This document shows, piece after piece, positions 33,352 to 44,121 of a stretch of DNA of 64,000 bases. Origin of the DNA: Eleusine coracana subsp. coracana (Eukaryota; Streptophyta; Magnoliopsida; Poales; Poaceae); assembly GCA_032690845.1 (NCBI GenBank), contig CM064432.1, positions 56,480,071-56,544,070 on the forward strand, in the 5' to 3' direction. The position numbers were made by a program, and so were the translations under genes. Each line of letters begins with the position of its first letter. Within the stretch, counting starts at the first letter, position 1. The notes beneath the pieces are model-generated. The model made no database searches. It worked only from the letters and a program-made list of their open reading frames with translations, and was not told where the DNA came from.

Positions 33352-36245
33352 ATGGCTTCGCCGCCGTCCGTCTTCCTCGGCGCCCGCCCGCCGCCGTGCT
33401 GCTACCGCCGCAGCAGATCCGTCTACTTCCATGCCTACAAGCGGAGCGCGCACCCATGTCCCTTGCCCTGGACTGGCCGCCGTCTGTTGACCGCGGCCGT
33501 GGTGGAACAACCGCCGAGGGCCGCCCGGAGGACGGGGTCGATGGGCCAGTTCGCCTGCCGCTGCTCCTACGACGCCGAGAACGGACCACCTTCGCCTCCA
33601 CCGGATAAGGTGCGTGCGCCGCGATACCCTGCGGTGGGCGCGTCGCTGACATTCGTGACCTCAATTTTGAGAGTTCAGCGGTGACTTGTGATTGATCACC
33701 TTGCAAATGATGTTCCTGTGCTAGGAGAAAAGCTTGGGGGATGAGTGGCCCGTGCTTCGCCGGTGGGATGTGCCGTGGGAGTGGCCAACAATTTCCCTCA
33801 CCATGGTGGCCTGTGCAGTAAGGTACTATTACATATTTATCCATTGGAACCGTGCATTGGCATATCTAAATATGGCGTTCCGTGACAAAAAAAAAAATGC
33901 GGCTATATAAGCATACAATTTTTATTCCAGTTTGTGACGAGCCATACTCTAGAATCAATGAAGTTCTGAATAAATGTTCTGGCTGAATGTGCCTTAGACA
34001 GCTTTCTTCTGACAGGAATGGTTGAGCAATCTATTTTGGAGCAACTAGGTTATCAAGCAGCGGATGCGACTCTAGATGAGAAGGCGGAAGTACTCTTTTT
34101 GGGGCAATTGTATGGATCTAAGTTCCTAATCCTACATATTAGACATTGTAATTCAAGTTTCAAAATCATCTGCATGCACCGAAGATTATGTTTCCGAATG
34201 ATATTAACTTTGTCATTTTCTGTTTGTGCAAATGCAGTACCACGACGATTGTTGTGCTTGGAAGTATATTTGGCATCACCAGTACCTTTCGACCATTCTC
34301 AGATGATATATTTCGTTATGGTCAGGACTCTGGATATGATTTTTATTATGGTTTTGCTTAACATATCATAATAATGTAATGAAATTAGCTAATACCTCGG
34401 ACAATACTTGTGTTCTCTTGTGCTACTTTCCATCTGTACTATGGTTGTGTGATAGGTATTCAGTTTGTTCCCAGCTTTTTATTCACTATTCACTGGACAA
34501 TTCTCTATTTATGCAACTGCATTTCTTAACTTTCAGATTTTAAGGAACCATTTAACTTGCGAAATGGCTGGCTTCTGTGGGCTGGAATAGGTATATTTGT
34601 AGCCATCATTGCTATTGCTGTTGCTGGAGCTGCAATGTCATTTCTTAATGGTGAAACTCCACAAAGAGAGGTCTGGCCTGTTTTATGCTTTTGCCAGCTA
34701 GTCTTTTACTGCCTTGTTGAGCAGTAATCTACATCCATCCTACATTGGGAAGAAAATTTGCCTGTTTGAAATATGGAGCTATTACCAGCTATCTTCTTCA
34801 AATAGTTAAAAGACTAAGGATAAAACTTGTTTGTTTCCAGTTGACCTATCTCACATACATTTTTCTTATTGATCTTTCCTGCATGGCATTTTGTGTTGGA
34901 TGAAACATTGTCTACTTAATCGGTGGATAGATTTTGATAGGACTCAGAAGATGTTTCCATTGTAACCTCTCAGTTAGATGAATTCTCTTGCATAAGAATG
35001 GGACAGAAGAGCAAAATATTTACTCCCTATGTTTCTTTATGTAAGGATTCCTAGAATCTTGATACAAAAATAGTCAAGAGCGAAAGAGTCAGATATATCC
35101 CTCATTTTACCTTAACTTATCAATTCCTCATCCACCCACCAACCCACATGATTTTGTCTTATCCCTTGAAATGCTTACATTATGAGAAAAAAATTGAATG
35201 CTTCAAATGCTTACATTATAGTAATAAAAAAAATGCTTACATTATGAGATGGAGGGAGTACAATACAATGAAATGTATATACCCAGCATGCTTGTATACA
35301 AGTGCATTTCAGTCTCTAGTGATTTAGTTCTTGAACCTGTTCTTTCAGAATGACTCTCTGGTCCTTTTATTACCACTGATTGGCTCATCAAGTATCAGGT
35401 ATTGATTTATCTGGATTCCTTTTCAAGTTTTTGTATGTTGTTGCGTATAGGACAACATGAGATATACTTGTTTTATAATCACTTTTCTTTTTTGGTAGCA
35501 CTGTTTGTTTGCTGGGCATTACTGGGGTTCTTGCACCAATTCTAGAGGAGACTGTTTTTCGAGGATTTCTGATGGTGTCCTTGACTATGTGGTTAGTATG
35601 TGCTATTTTTGTTGGTCTGTATTTATCATTTGAAATTATCATGTGTTATGTGTAACAGTATAACACAGTTGGCCAGCCTAGAATTTGAATTATTAAGCAT
35701 TGGATAATCTCTTTCTGATACAGGTTTTCTACTCCATATTCTGTTCTTATAACTGCTGCAGTGTTTGCCTTTGCTCATCTGACACCTGGAGAATTTCCAC
35801 AGCTTTTTGTGCTTGGTAATTCCCTACTTTGCTAGTGATCATTGATCATTGACTTGGAATGGCACCACAGAAGAAAATGCATCATGGCAGACCAAGCATA
35901 GTTAGAAACAGTATTATAGTTGCATATGATATGTTAAATTGTTGCATTAGTATGATCTTACAGTATATCAGTGATAATATTTTCACTGGATTATATGTGC
36001 ACAGGTGTTGTGTTAGGATTTTCATATGCTCAAACTCGAAATCTTCTCACTCCTATTATGATACATGCTTTCTGGAACTCTGGAGTAATATTGTTGCTAA
36101 CCTTTCTGCAGGTAGAGCTTATACTCCAATCCCTTTTACTTTAGAAATGGTAAATCAGTTAATTCTGTGTGTAACTAATAACTGTTTTCTTCTTGTGCTT
36201 TAGCTGCAAGGATATGATATCAAGGAACTGTTGCAGGCATCATGA
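33352..36245 (+). CDS. CPBP (CAAX protease/bacteriocin-processing) family intramembrane protease, probably plastid
   Basis: The model is join(33352..33609, 33725..33822, 34002..34109, 34238..34320, 34537..34670, 35349..35398, 35499..35591, 35724..35815, 36005..36111, 36204..36245), giving 354 aa; all introns are GT-AG and all phases close. The N-terminal ~85 residues are rich in Pro, Arg and Ser and lack acidic residues at the start, fitting a chloroplast transit peptide (inference). Hydrophobic segments follow, for example TISLTMVACAVSFLLTG near 109-125 and AIIAIAVAGAAMSFL. The family metal-binding motifs are all present: E260-E261-x3-R265, F289-x3-H293 and H326-x3-N330. Members are predicted multi-pass glutamic or metalloproteases. 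Some plant members act in plastid development, but the substrate is unknown here. The start at 33352 follows an in-frame upstream stretch that does not look coding. Intron 5 contains a Stowaway MITE. Confidence 0.93.
35023..35258. mobile_element. Stowaway MITE in intron 5 of the CPBP gene
   Basis: A 236-bp element starts CTCCCTATGTTTC and ends ATGAGATGGAGGGAG, an inverted repeat with mismatches, and is flanked by TA at 35021-35022 and 35259-35260. Short tandem copies of AATGCTTACATTAT fill its right end. It lies within the intron and does not touch splice sites. Confidence 0.88.
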
Positions 36246-36588
36246 AGGTTTCACTTAGCTAAGCTCAATTTTGTCTCTTGCTACTTTATACTTGGGACAT
36301 GGTCCCAGGCAGAAGATATTGTGACTGCAACTTAACCTGTTGCAATAGCGCCGTATGATCAAAAAACAAGGTCCAGATCACTGTATAGCAAGTTGTCAAT
36401 ACCTTTGGCCAGTACAGTAGCATAGAATTCAAACTTTTGATTTTTAAAGAACAGTTCTGATTATGTGCAGTTGCAAATTTACCTATTCATTGTCATAAAC
36501 ACGCCTAAGAGTAGAACTTGATCTGTAGAAGTGTAGAAAATCCTTTACTATACCATTTAGAATTGATATGTCAGTGCAGTGGTACTAC

Positions 36589-36722
36589 GGGTCTGTTTGG
36601 TTTTGGCCTGGGAGCTGCTGCCTGGACCAGAAATTCAAATTCAACCCCAGGCTAAGGAAATCGGACGTCTGGTGGAGCTGCCTTCCCCTGGCAGTTTTTC
36701 CAGTTCCCAACCAAAGAAGCCC
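36589..36722. mobile_element. Short Tourist-like MITE (134 bp)
   Basis: The left end GGGTCTGTTTGGTTTTGG and right end CCAACCAAAGAAGCCC are inverted relatives. TAC flanks both sides (36586-36588 and 36723-36725). The 3-bp duplication and terminus type suggest a PIF/Harbinger MITE. Confidence 0.65.
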
Positions 36723-36799
36723 TACGTGTTAGGCTGATGGTGCCTAGATCTTATTATTTAGATTAGGGCCACCTTTTATTATTATTATTATTTAGATTA

Positions 36800-36950
36800 G
36801 GGCCCCCTTTACCCGGCCTTCAGTGGATGCCTTTTCACAGGGGTGTATGAGGCGGGGGATCGAATCCCTGCCGGCTTGGCTCCACCCTGGAGCTTTGCTA
36901 CTGCACTCCATGCGTGTCTGCATGCAGAGCCACCTTTTTAGAACAAATCT
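36800..36950 (-). mobile_element. Possible tRNA-derived SINE fragment
   Basis: The minus strand contains GGGATTCGATCCC near 36850, close to an RNA polymerase III B box. Upstream of it lies TGGAGTGCAGTAG near 36900, loosely like an A box. There is no cloverleaf, so it is not a tRNA gene. Class and ends are uncertain. Confidence 0.3.
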
Positions 36951-37301
36951 TTATTATTCAAGCGATCTAATTTTTATTATCCAAGTATATAATGAATCCA
37001 AATTTTGTATTTTCTGACAAGATTTATGATGATTTATTTAAGGCAGGCTAAAACATACTATGTAGCAGTGGCATGTACATTATGGTAAGCTATCATAATT
37101 GTGGTACAAGAAATTTCCATGATTTTTGTGTAGTAGGTATAGAGGAAAATTTCATTGGGGGAGAATCCTACTAAGAATCCATGGAAATGTATGACACATT
37201 CTTTCATGATCCAATCAGTGGTGCGTGCATGCAAAAAGAAAATAAAAAATAGTCTGGCAAGTTGTACCTTTAGGGTCACAAAACATTTTGTTTTGCTTAC
37301 C

Positions 37302-38100
37302 TTTTTTTTTCTCTCGAATACATAGGAGCTCTTTGTATTATAGGGAAGAAAAAAGGTCCGTACATGGACCCCTCAAGCTGGGACCAAGGCAAGAGGGGTC
37401 ATAACCAAACAGAGAGGAATTAAAATAAAACCCAGAAGAGAAAGACGACCCAAATAAAATGTGCTTAGGACAGTCCTAGCAATCGACCGAGATCCAAGGC
37501 CTTGAGCCCGCGAGCGCCTGCAAATGTCCAGAACTGTGCTTCATGCTTCAGGTTGTTTAGCAACACCGGGACCGAAGGCAAAGATCCCTAAGACCCCAGC
37601 GTTTCTATGTTTCCACTAGGACCAAGCACCGAGAATTACAAGGGTGTTAAATCCCTTTTTGTTAGCTTTAGCCACAAGCTTACCAGCTCTTCGCCACCAA
37701 TGTGCAAAGTTGACCTCATTACTTTCAGGAGTTAGTTGTTGCAGATCAAAGACCAATAGGAGTCTGTACCAGAATTCCCTTGCAAAGACACAACCAACCA
37801 AAATATGTTGAACTATCTCCTCCTCTTGATCGCAGAGCACACAATGTGCTGGATGAGGAAGGCCTCTTTTCCTCAGCTGGTCGGCAGTCCAACATTTATC
37901 CCTGATGGCTAACCAGAGGAAGGTTTTGCATTTTGGTGGAGCCCATGTTTTCCACAGCCGGTGCCAAGGTTCAAAAGAAACTGACCCATAGAAGAATAGC
38001 ATGTATGCTGACTTGGATGAGAAGATACCAGAGCTATCATGGTTTTGCTTATACCCTTAGAAATATGGGCAAGATACCTGTTGTGCACTACATTGTGGTA
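37302..38100 (-). pseudogene. 3' end of a LINE (zf-RVT region) with A-tail
   Basis: Minus-strand frame 38002-37616 encodes the zinc-binding domain that follows reverse transcriptase in plant LINEs. It includes WKTWAPPKCKTFLWLA, CVLCDQEEEIVQHILVGC and FNTLVILGAWS, and the next frames continue the usual LINE C-terminal tail. The element ends in a run of nine A (minus strand, 37302-37310). The 5' part, including the catalytic RT, is missing. It is a typical 5'-truncated relic. Confidence 0.88.
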
Positions 38101-40340
38101 GAGTGATATGGTGTTATTCTGATATCGACCCATGTTCTTGCTATCCTGATTAATAAACACATGTGTGAATCCAAACTGACATTTAGTAAAGGGGATTGTT
38201 ATGTATGAGTGTCTTACAAGTTATGAAATTGTTTGTATTCTGCTTGAAAGGGATGTCTTTGTGAAAATAATGGCCACTGGTAAGGTCTACAAGCAAAATC
38301 ATTTTTATTGTCGCAGAGATGACTGTTTCATACTCTCTTTTTTTCTAAATTTTATACTGATCTATGGCTGCACACAAAGTGTACATTAGAAAGTATATTG
38401 TGGTGAGAATAATGGCTGACACCTATATGTAGATGCATTGTCTTTTCTTAATTTAATCAGTTTCTCTTCTATTCGGTGGTTCTTCATCTATTTCTGAAAA
38501 TAGTTATATTATCTGTTGGCTTCATTCCCTTCCTATTTTCGAGAATATCTGGTAAATATACCATTTGGTGTTATCACTTATCATCCTCTTAATCTTCCAA
38601 ACTAAAATATTATTGATTCTTTTCACTTCAAGGTTTTTGTGTTATTGCTGAGAACTGTGAATGATAATGACATCAAGAAGCAACCCAGGGGGGCCGGGGC
38701 CTTCAATAATATTTTAGTAATCAGCATCCGTCCCTGGTGTCTTACCTGGTAACACTATTCGAAGATGAAAGAAATAAAAAAGCATCATTTGTGGTGTTAT
38801 CATTTGGATTATCTCTTTCTGACTAGAACAGATTATCATTCGGACGTTACATGTTACTTTCGGGATAATGTTATTCCCATCGCTATAATGGATGTGGAGA
38901 TTTTTTTTTTTTTGGCTGTTTGTGTCTTCGTGTGCATGGATAAAAGATATAAAGCACAAAAGATGTTCCTTGTAAGATAGCAACTGCTTCATTTGGAGAC
39001 CACGATTTTGAGATAGGTCCTGTGTGCTCTTTTCTTGAAAGTACTTGGAATTTGGCTTTGTTTTTCTTACTCACCCCATCTATTAACTTGAATTTACTGA
39101 GTACAATTGGTTGCTGCCGTGTAAAATCATTGATACATGGTAACTAGTATGTAGAACTTTCTGAATAACTACGAAGCTATATATAGCTCCTCCTTGGTTG
39201 CAGAATGCTTGTGTTGTAAGTTTCGTAAATACTCCACATTCATTGTTGATGCAGCTCGATTGACCCAAAAACTTAAAGCACTAAGACTTGTCGTACAAAG
39301 GCAATACATCCTCTGCAATCTCGCTTGATTGGTAAGAAATGTGGTTATTAACAAAATGTTGTTTGCACGGAACACCAAATTTTATTTCTAGGGATGCTTG
39401 CTACTCCTAATATGTACCTCCGCTTGTGGAGACACCCTCACTGAATATTTCTTGGAGACAGCCTTTTCGTTTCATACTATAATGTTTTCCATAGTCCGAT
39501 CGTGGGTTCTTTTGAGTCCTTAAAAAAATTGACCTAAATTCAGTGAATTTCCTAGAATATGTGTAATCAGGGTATTGAACAACATAATAGGAAGTCACAG
39601 TCTCACAGAGTATGTTTCTTCAAAGAGTGCAGTTTCATAAATTGCAGCGCCATGTGTTACTGAAATGTGCCAATCTAACGAATAATGGCAGTTTTCGGTT
39701 CTCAACACAAAGCAACATGGGCATGTGTTCCGAGAACCAGGAACCCAAGAACAGGAGATGCAGATGGCTGGCTACCTCGCTTGAGTTTGAAGGGTTTGAC
39801 GTTGACCAACGAAACCTGCTTTGACATCTTTGGTTCCATTTCATCCTCGCAAGAAATCCAAGGCCGTGGAATGGAAGGAGACAAGTGGTGTTCTAAATCG
39901 AGATGGTGTTTGCTCTCCCAAAGCAGGGAATTGATGGTGTTGCCGGGAATTGAGGCGACACGGGAATGGAACAAAGTTTCTGGTGAGTATTTGACCTGGC
40001 GCACGGGCGAAACCTTGTCTTCCAGCGATTGGAGGAGGCAAGACCTCTCACCTCGTGCAGAATCTTCGCGTCATTGTCTATGAGTAGCTTAGAATTTGTG
40101 CACAAAAATTTTAGCTGCATTTTTGTTATAAGTTTAGATGAATTTTTTTCCCGCGAAGATTATGTGAACTACTGAAGAAAATGCTTTCTGGAAACGGAAA
40201 TGGTGAAGAGATATATCTTTTCTCTAGAATATACCCAATAGTCCTTTTTTCATAAAAGTTGCAGGCATTCTGTAGTATAGGATACGCTCACCTATTCCGC
40301 ATACCTATCCAACATGCTACATTCAAATGTTTGCAATATT
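38101..40340. other. Intergenic, no gene recognised
   Basis: The sequence is AT-rich with scattered short frames. The more GC-balanced stretch 39600-40080 has overlapping frames of 100-130 codons on both strands, none with a recognised domain and none with a clear splice context. No paired element ends were found. Confidence 0.4.
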
Positions 40341-40379
40341 TAACAACATAATCTTATGGACTATGAAAAGAAAGAGCAG

Positions 40380-40490
40380 CAAACAATTGTGCCATGTGGA
40401 AGAACGACCGGCCAGAGGCAGCATGCGATTAATAAGAAAGCTGCTGACTGTTGGAGCAATTCGGACCAGGCTTCCACCGTGGCAACTCTT
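40380..40490 (+). other. Possible miR166-like hairpin (weak)
   Basis: Positions 40461-40474 read TCGGACCAGGCTTC, the first 14 bases of plant miR166, but the next bases (CACCGTG) do not follow any form known to me. The upstream sequence near 40392-40402 (CCATGTGGAAG) can pair with CTTCCACCGTGG downstream, and CAGCA can pair with TGCTG nearer the loop. The pairing opposite the 14-mer itself is poor. It could be a decayed precursor or chance. Confidence 0.15.
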
Positions 40491-40531
40491 CTGCAATTAA
40501 ATTTGGTTCAACAAAACTGTGCGTCGGATAA

Positions 40532-40930
40532 GAAGCTTCTCTTCCTCAACACTTAGCAGTGTCACACACGCTAGTTACTAAACAAAGGGGAAAATATTAC
40601 ACTGGTAAGACCATCACTATCTCTGGGTCACTGGGTGATTATAAAAAGATAATTGCTAGTGAGAAAACAGTTACAGTGCACGGGAGCACACGTTCGGTGA
40701 TAGGCCATATACAAAAAGTTAGGCTTCTGTCAAATTCAACTAAAAATCCATTTGTGATCACAAACTATTTTATAAACCCAAAGCATAAGACAAAAGTAAT
40801 TCATATAACTAAAAACGGATGGGACTTTTGGATCCCCGTACCGAAGGAACATATCATGAAACTCATGCAGCTAGAACGACTTGACGAGAGTTTCATACTG
40901 ATGATTCCATTAAAAGTTGAGGGCCAATAA
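40532..40930 (+). CDS. Unidentified open frame without an ATG start
   Basis: An uninterrupted frame of 132 codons runs from just after a stop at 40529 to the stop at 40930. No ATG occurs until about 40856, so it is not a simple complete gene. It could be a terminal exon, a relic or chance. The predicted peptide is basic and mixed in composition, for example TGKTITISGSLGDYKKIIA and KTKVIHITKNGWDFWIPVP, and does not look like low-complexity or shadow translation. An acceptor-like CTTAG lies at about 40552-40556. I do not recognise the family and propose no function. Confidence 0.25.
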   Translation, partial: EASLPQHLAVSHTLVTKQRGKYYTGKTITISGSLGDYKKIIASEKTVTVHGSTRSVIGHIQKVRLLSNSTKNPFVITNYFINPKHKTKVIHITKNGWDFWIPVPKEHIMKLMQLERLDESFILMIPLKVEGQ

Positions 40931-41479
40931 ACTTGCACGCATTGGAGTATGATTATTAGAAGTTCTGTTTATCTGCGAGGCTAAAACTGAAGAATGAATT
41001 ATAGAAGATAGAATTTTTCTTTCCACTTTTTTTTTCTTGGAGGGAAGAGAGCAGAGCACTGCTGTATTGTTTAAGGATTGTTTTGACTGCCGTGCTTGAG
41101 TATTCTAAGTGTGAATCGAAAAGGATCGACACGTTTGACAGTCGCCTGATGCTGCTGAGCGTGTCTACGTTGTTATACGAATCCATCATTTAATAAGCCA
41201 TGACAGAAAATAAAATAATTGTTGTTAAATGCAGAAGGAGATTCTTCAGACTTGCGGGGCCTCATCTGGTCTTTCGAGCATAGTAGCACTTCATATATAT
41301 ACCCATGGTGTGTATTAGATTAGCAAGTGCAATAATATACAGCTCTTGCGATTGTCTTCACCTCACAAGCTTCATCCCTGAAAGCCATTCACTAGATACT
41401 GCATACAAGTAGTACAAGAATAGACTTAGTTTGTAACCACCATCAAGCAGGCTTCAAGTTTCTCATCGCTTTGAAAGAT
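40931..41479 (+). promoter_or_regulatory. NAC gene upstream region
   Basis: A TATA-like CATATATATACCC lies at about 41291-41303, some 180 bp before the NAC start codon. The region is otherwise AT-rich without recognised features. Confidence 0.45.
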
Positions 41480-42917
41480 ATGGAGGTCAAAAATGATATC
41501 AATATGGACAAGGCAGATGAGATTCTCATGCCTGGTTTCCGGTTCCATCCGACAGATGAAGAACTCGTTAGTTTCTACCTCAAGAGGAAGATCCAGCAAA
41601 AGCCTATCTCCATTGAGCTCATCAGGCAGCTGGACATCTACAAGTATGATCCATGGGATCTCCCAAGTAAGTTTCCACCAACTTCAGAAACTTATCGGTT
41701 TTCTAAAACCTTTTGTCACTGAGTGAACTATGAACTTTAAACATCTGCATCTCAAGATATTGCTTTAGAAACTTATCGGTTTTCTAAATAAGGTCTGTGG
41801 TTCAAGTAGGACAGGATTCTATGCCAGTCAGTTACCTTAAAGTGATATCTAACTTCGTTGTTCTTGTTTGTCAACAGAGCTTGCGAGCACTGGTGAGAAA
41901 GAGTGGTACTTTTACTGCCCAAGGGACCGGAAATATCGCAACAGTGTGAGGCCAAACAGAGTCACATCAGCTGGATTCTGGAAGGCCACAGGGACAGACA
42001 GGCCAATCTACTCCTCGGAGGGCACCAAGTGCATAGGCCTGAAGAAGTCCCTCGTGTTCTACAAAGGAAGAGCAGCAAGAGGGATGAAAACTGATTGGAT
42101 GATGCACGAGTTCAGGCTCCCTTCACTCACCGACCCATCGCTTCCCAAACGACCAATCGACAAGAACATTCCACTCAACGTAAGCATTGTCAACTCATAT
42201 TGTCCAGTTCAATAGCTTAATCCAAATTACTGTGCCAAACTCTGAAAGAGTTCTACTTTTCTGTTGTACAAATAGGACTCGTGGACTATCTGTAGGATCT
42301 TCAAGAAGACTAGTTCGATGGCGCAGCGGGGGCTGTCGCACGCCTGGGGGCCTCCATTCCCTGGGGCAACCGAGGCAGATATGTTTTCTGCGTTTCAGAC
42401 AGTGCAAGCTTCAGAGTTTGCGTTGGAGAGCTCATCGTGCTCATTGCAAGTTGCACCACCTGCACCTTCTAGCCAGTTCTCCAGCAGGCATGGCTTGCAA
42501 GGTCAGCATTCCAACACAGTAGTAGAGGGCTCGTCATGTAAACTCATAAACTTCAACTGCAGCCCATCCCTGGAACCCCAGAATTGCCCAATCATACTCC
42601 CTTTTGAAATTCCAACATCGCAGAAGGCCGCAGGCTTGCCGGTGGTTTTGGGTGCACAGCCTGATCATCAGCTCAATGGATTTGTAGTTGATTCGTCAGC
42701 AGATTTCAATGAAAACACCAGCAGTAGGAGCCAAGACTCATCCACAAGGAAGTCTGGCAATGGCTTCAGCATGAATAGCAATGACGGGGAAGCTTTGGGG
42801 AGGATCAACTTCCCTTTTGATTTGGGTGCAGATTTTTCAGAGGAGTGGAGGTGCAACATACCCTGGGAGTCATTCCTCAGCCCGGCCGCTGCTGTCCAGA
42901 CTGAGCTGCCACACTAG
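41480..42917 (+). CDS. NAC-domain transcription factor, FEZ-like
   Basis: The model is join(41480..41666, 41878..42179, 42276..42917), giving 376 aa, with GT-AG introns in the positions usual for NAC genes. The NAC DNA-binding domain covers about residues 17-175. Subdomain A begins MPGFRFHPTDEELVSFYL, followed by IELIRQLDIYKYDPWDLPK, EWYFYCPRDRKY (71-82), GFWKATGTDRPIY (95-107) and the late piece DSWTICRIFKK beginning at 164. The stretch KIQQKPISIELIRQLD is characteristic of the FEZ/ANAC009-type clade, known in Arabidopsis for root-cap stem-cell divisions; equivalence is inference. The C-terminal region is Ser-rich and ends with an acidic/Trp segment, EEWRCNIPWESFL, a likely activation motif. 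The protein should act in the nucleus as a dimer. The ATG at 41480 is the first in the frame. It converges with the eL34 gene. Confidence 0.96.
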
Positions 42918-44121
42918 GCCGGTTTGCGTAGCACTATATACACAGATAGGGAGCGAGAGAAGAGAGAGAGGTGCTAAGTCATAGGTTTCTTGTACAGATT
43001 ATGTGAGTGTGAGTGGGCCTTTGTCTGTTAGCATTTCTGTTAGCAACAAAAAAAACATATAGTTTTTTGTTCAGTTTAGATCAGGTGTACATACTGTGAG
43101 CAAGCTATACGCTTGTTAACAGCAAAGCTAACAGATAGAAGGATTACTTTGTGAGTACATATATTTTGAGTTTTTGAAATCTATGATATATTGCACTTTC
43201 AGTTGGCATGACAAACTGCTTGAATTGTTTTTTTCTCCGACACAAAAAATAGATCCTTCTAATTACCTTGGGTGTTTTATATTGCCTTTTTCTGCACCTT
43301 TTTCCTCTTTTCCAGCGAAAAACTTGTTTTTTCATGACACAAATTTCCCCATTTTGCTTCCTAGCGGAACTGAGAATGACTAGGTATGTTTGAGCGAAAC
43401 AAACTTGAAAGTCTATCAACACAATTAAGTTGCATGTCCTCATATTACTAAAGCATTAACGTCTGCGAATTCACACCGGAAACAGTAGAAAGTAAAGATA
43501 GGAATGGAGACCGTAGATCAATATTTATCATTTTTTACTCCCTTTTTATCTCGACAAGTTTTTCTGTACTCTAGAGCATGCTTAATACTATCATGTAAAG
43601 AGTAGAAAGAGAGGAAATGGACACTACAAAATACATCTACATATTCAGAGAATGTACTGGTAGCGGTTCTTGTATGTGGAGAGTTCTTGTGACCGACTTT
43701 ATTGAAATCTCACGTGTGCCAGTTTGCAGGAGAAAAACCACAGCTACAGAGCGGTGGTCAATTTGATCATCAGTTGTAACCATCAGGTACTGATAAATGT
43801 CTAACCATCACCAGCAAATTATGTGTAACAATAATAGCAGCAGGTAAAACAAATCACACATGACAATAATTGGTAAATGAGTAGTTGAATTCGGCTGGCT
43901 GATGGTTCCCACATTGGATCTAAATTCAAAACATAGCAACTATGGAACTGATGTCCCGTTACTCCAACAAAGGTGCAGGGGTCTGATACACTCTATACGT
44001 AACAAGTATGTCTCTCACATACTAAACACTTAACATTGAGGGCACTAGATTTAACAACTTCCACCATCAAAATTACTTTTCATTGTGTACAAAACAGCAT
44101 TATGCTTCCATGTAAGGAGCT
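42918..44121. other. 3' flanks of the convergent NAC and eL34 genes
   Basis: This contains the NAC 3' UTR on the left and the eL34 3' UTR on the right. A GAGAGA-rich stretch lies at about 42953-42971. No other gene is seen. Confidence 0.5.

Larger units (their letters stand above)
36246..37301. other. CPBP 3' flank with two small repeats
   Basis: The first ~300 bp is likely 3' UTR. A 134-bp MITE and a possible SINE follow (separate entries). A short direct repeat around ATTTAGATTAGGGCC occurs at about 36757 and 36790. No gene is seen. Confidence 0.45.

Noticed and set aside
35795..35815. miR396-like TTCCACAGCTTT in CPBP exon 8
   Set aside because: It is coding sequence conserved by the protein (EFPQLFVLG) and lies in the sense orientation, so it is neither a precursor nor a target site.
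36840..36860. tRNA-like T-arm (GGGGATCGAATCCC)
   Set aside because: No acceptor, D or anticodon stems surround it; treated as a possible SINE only.
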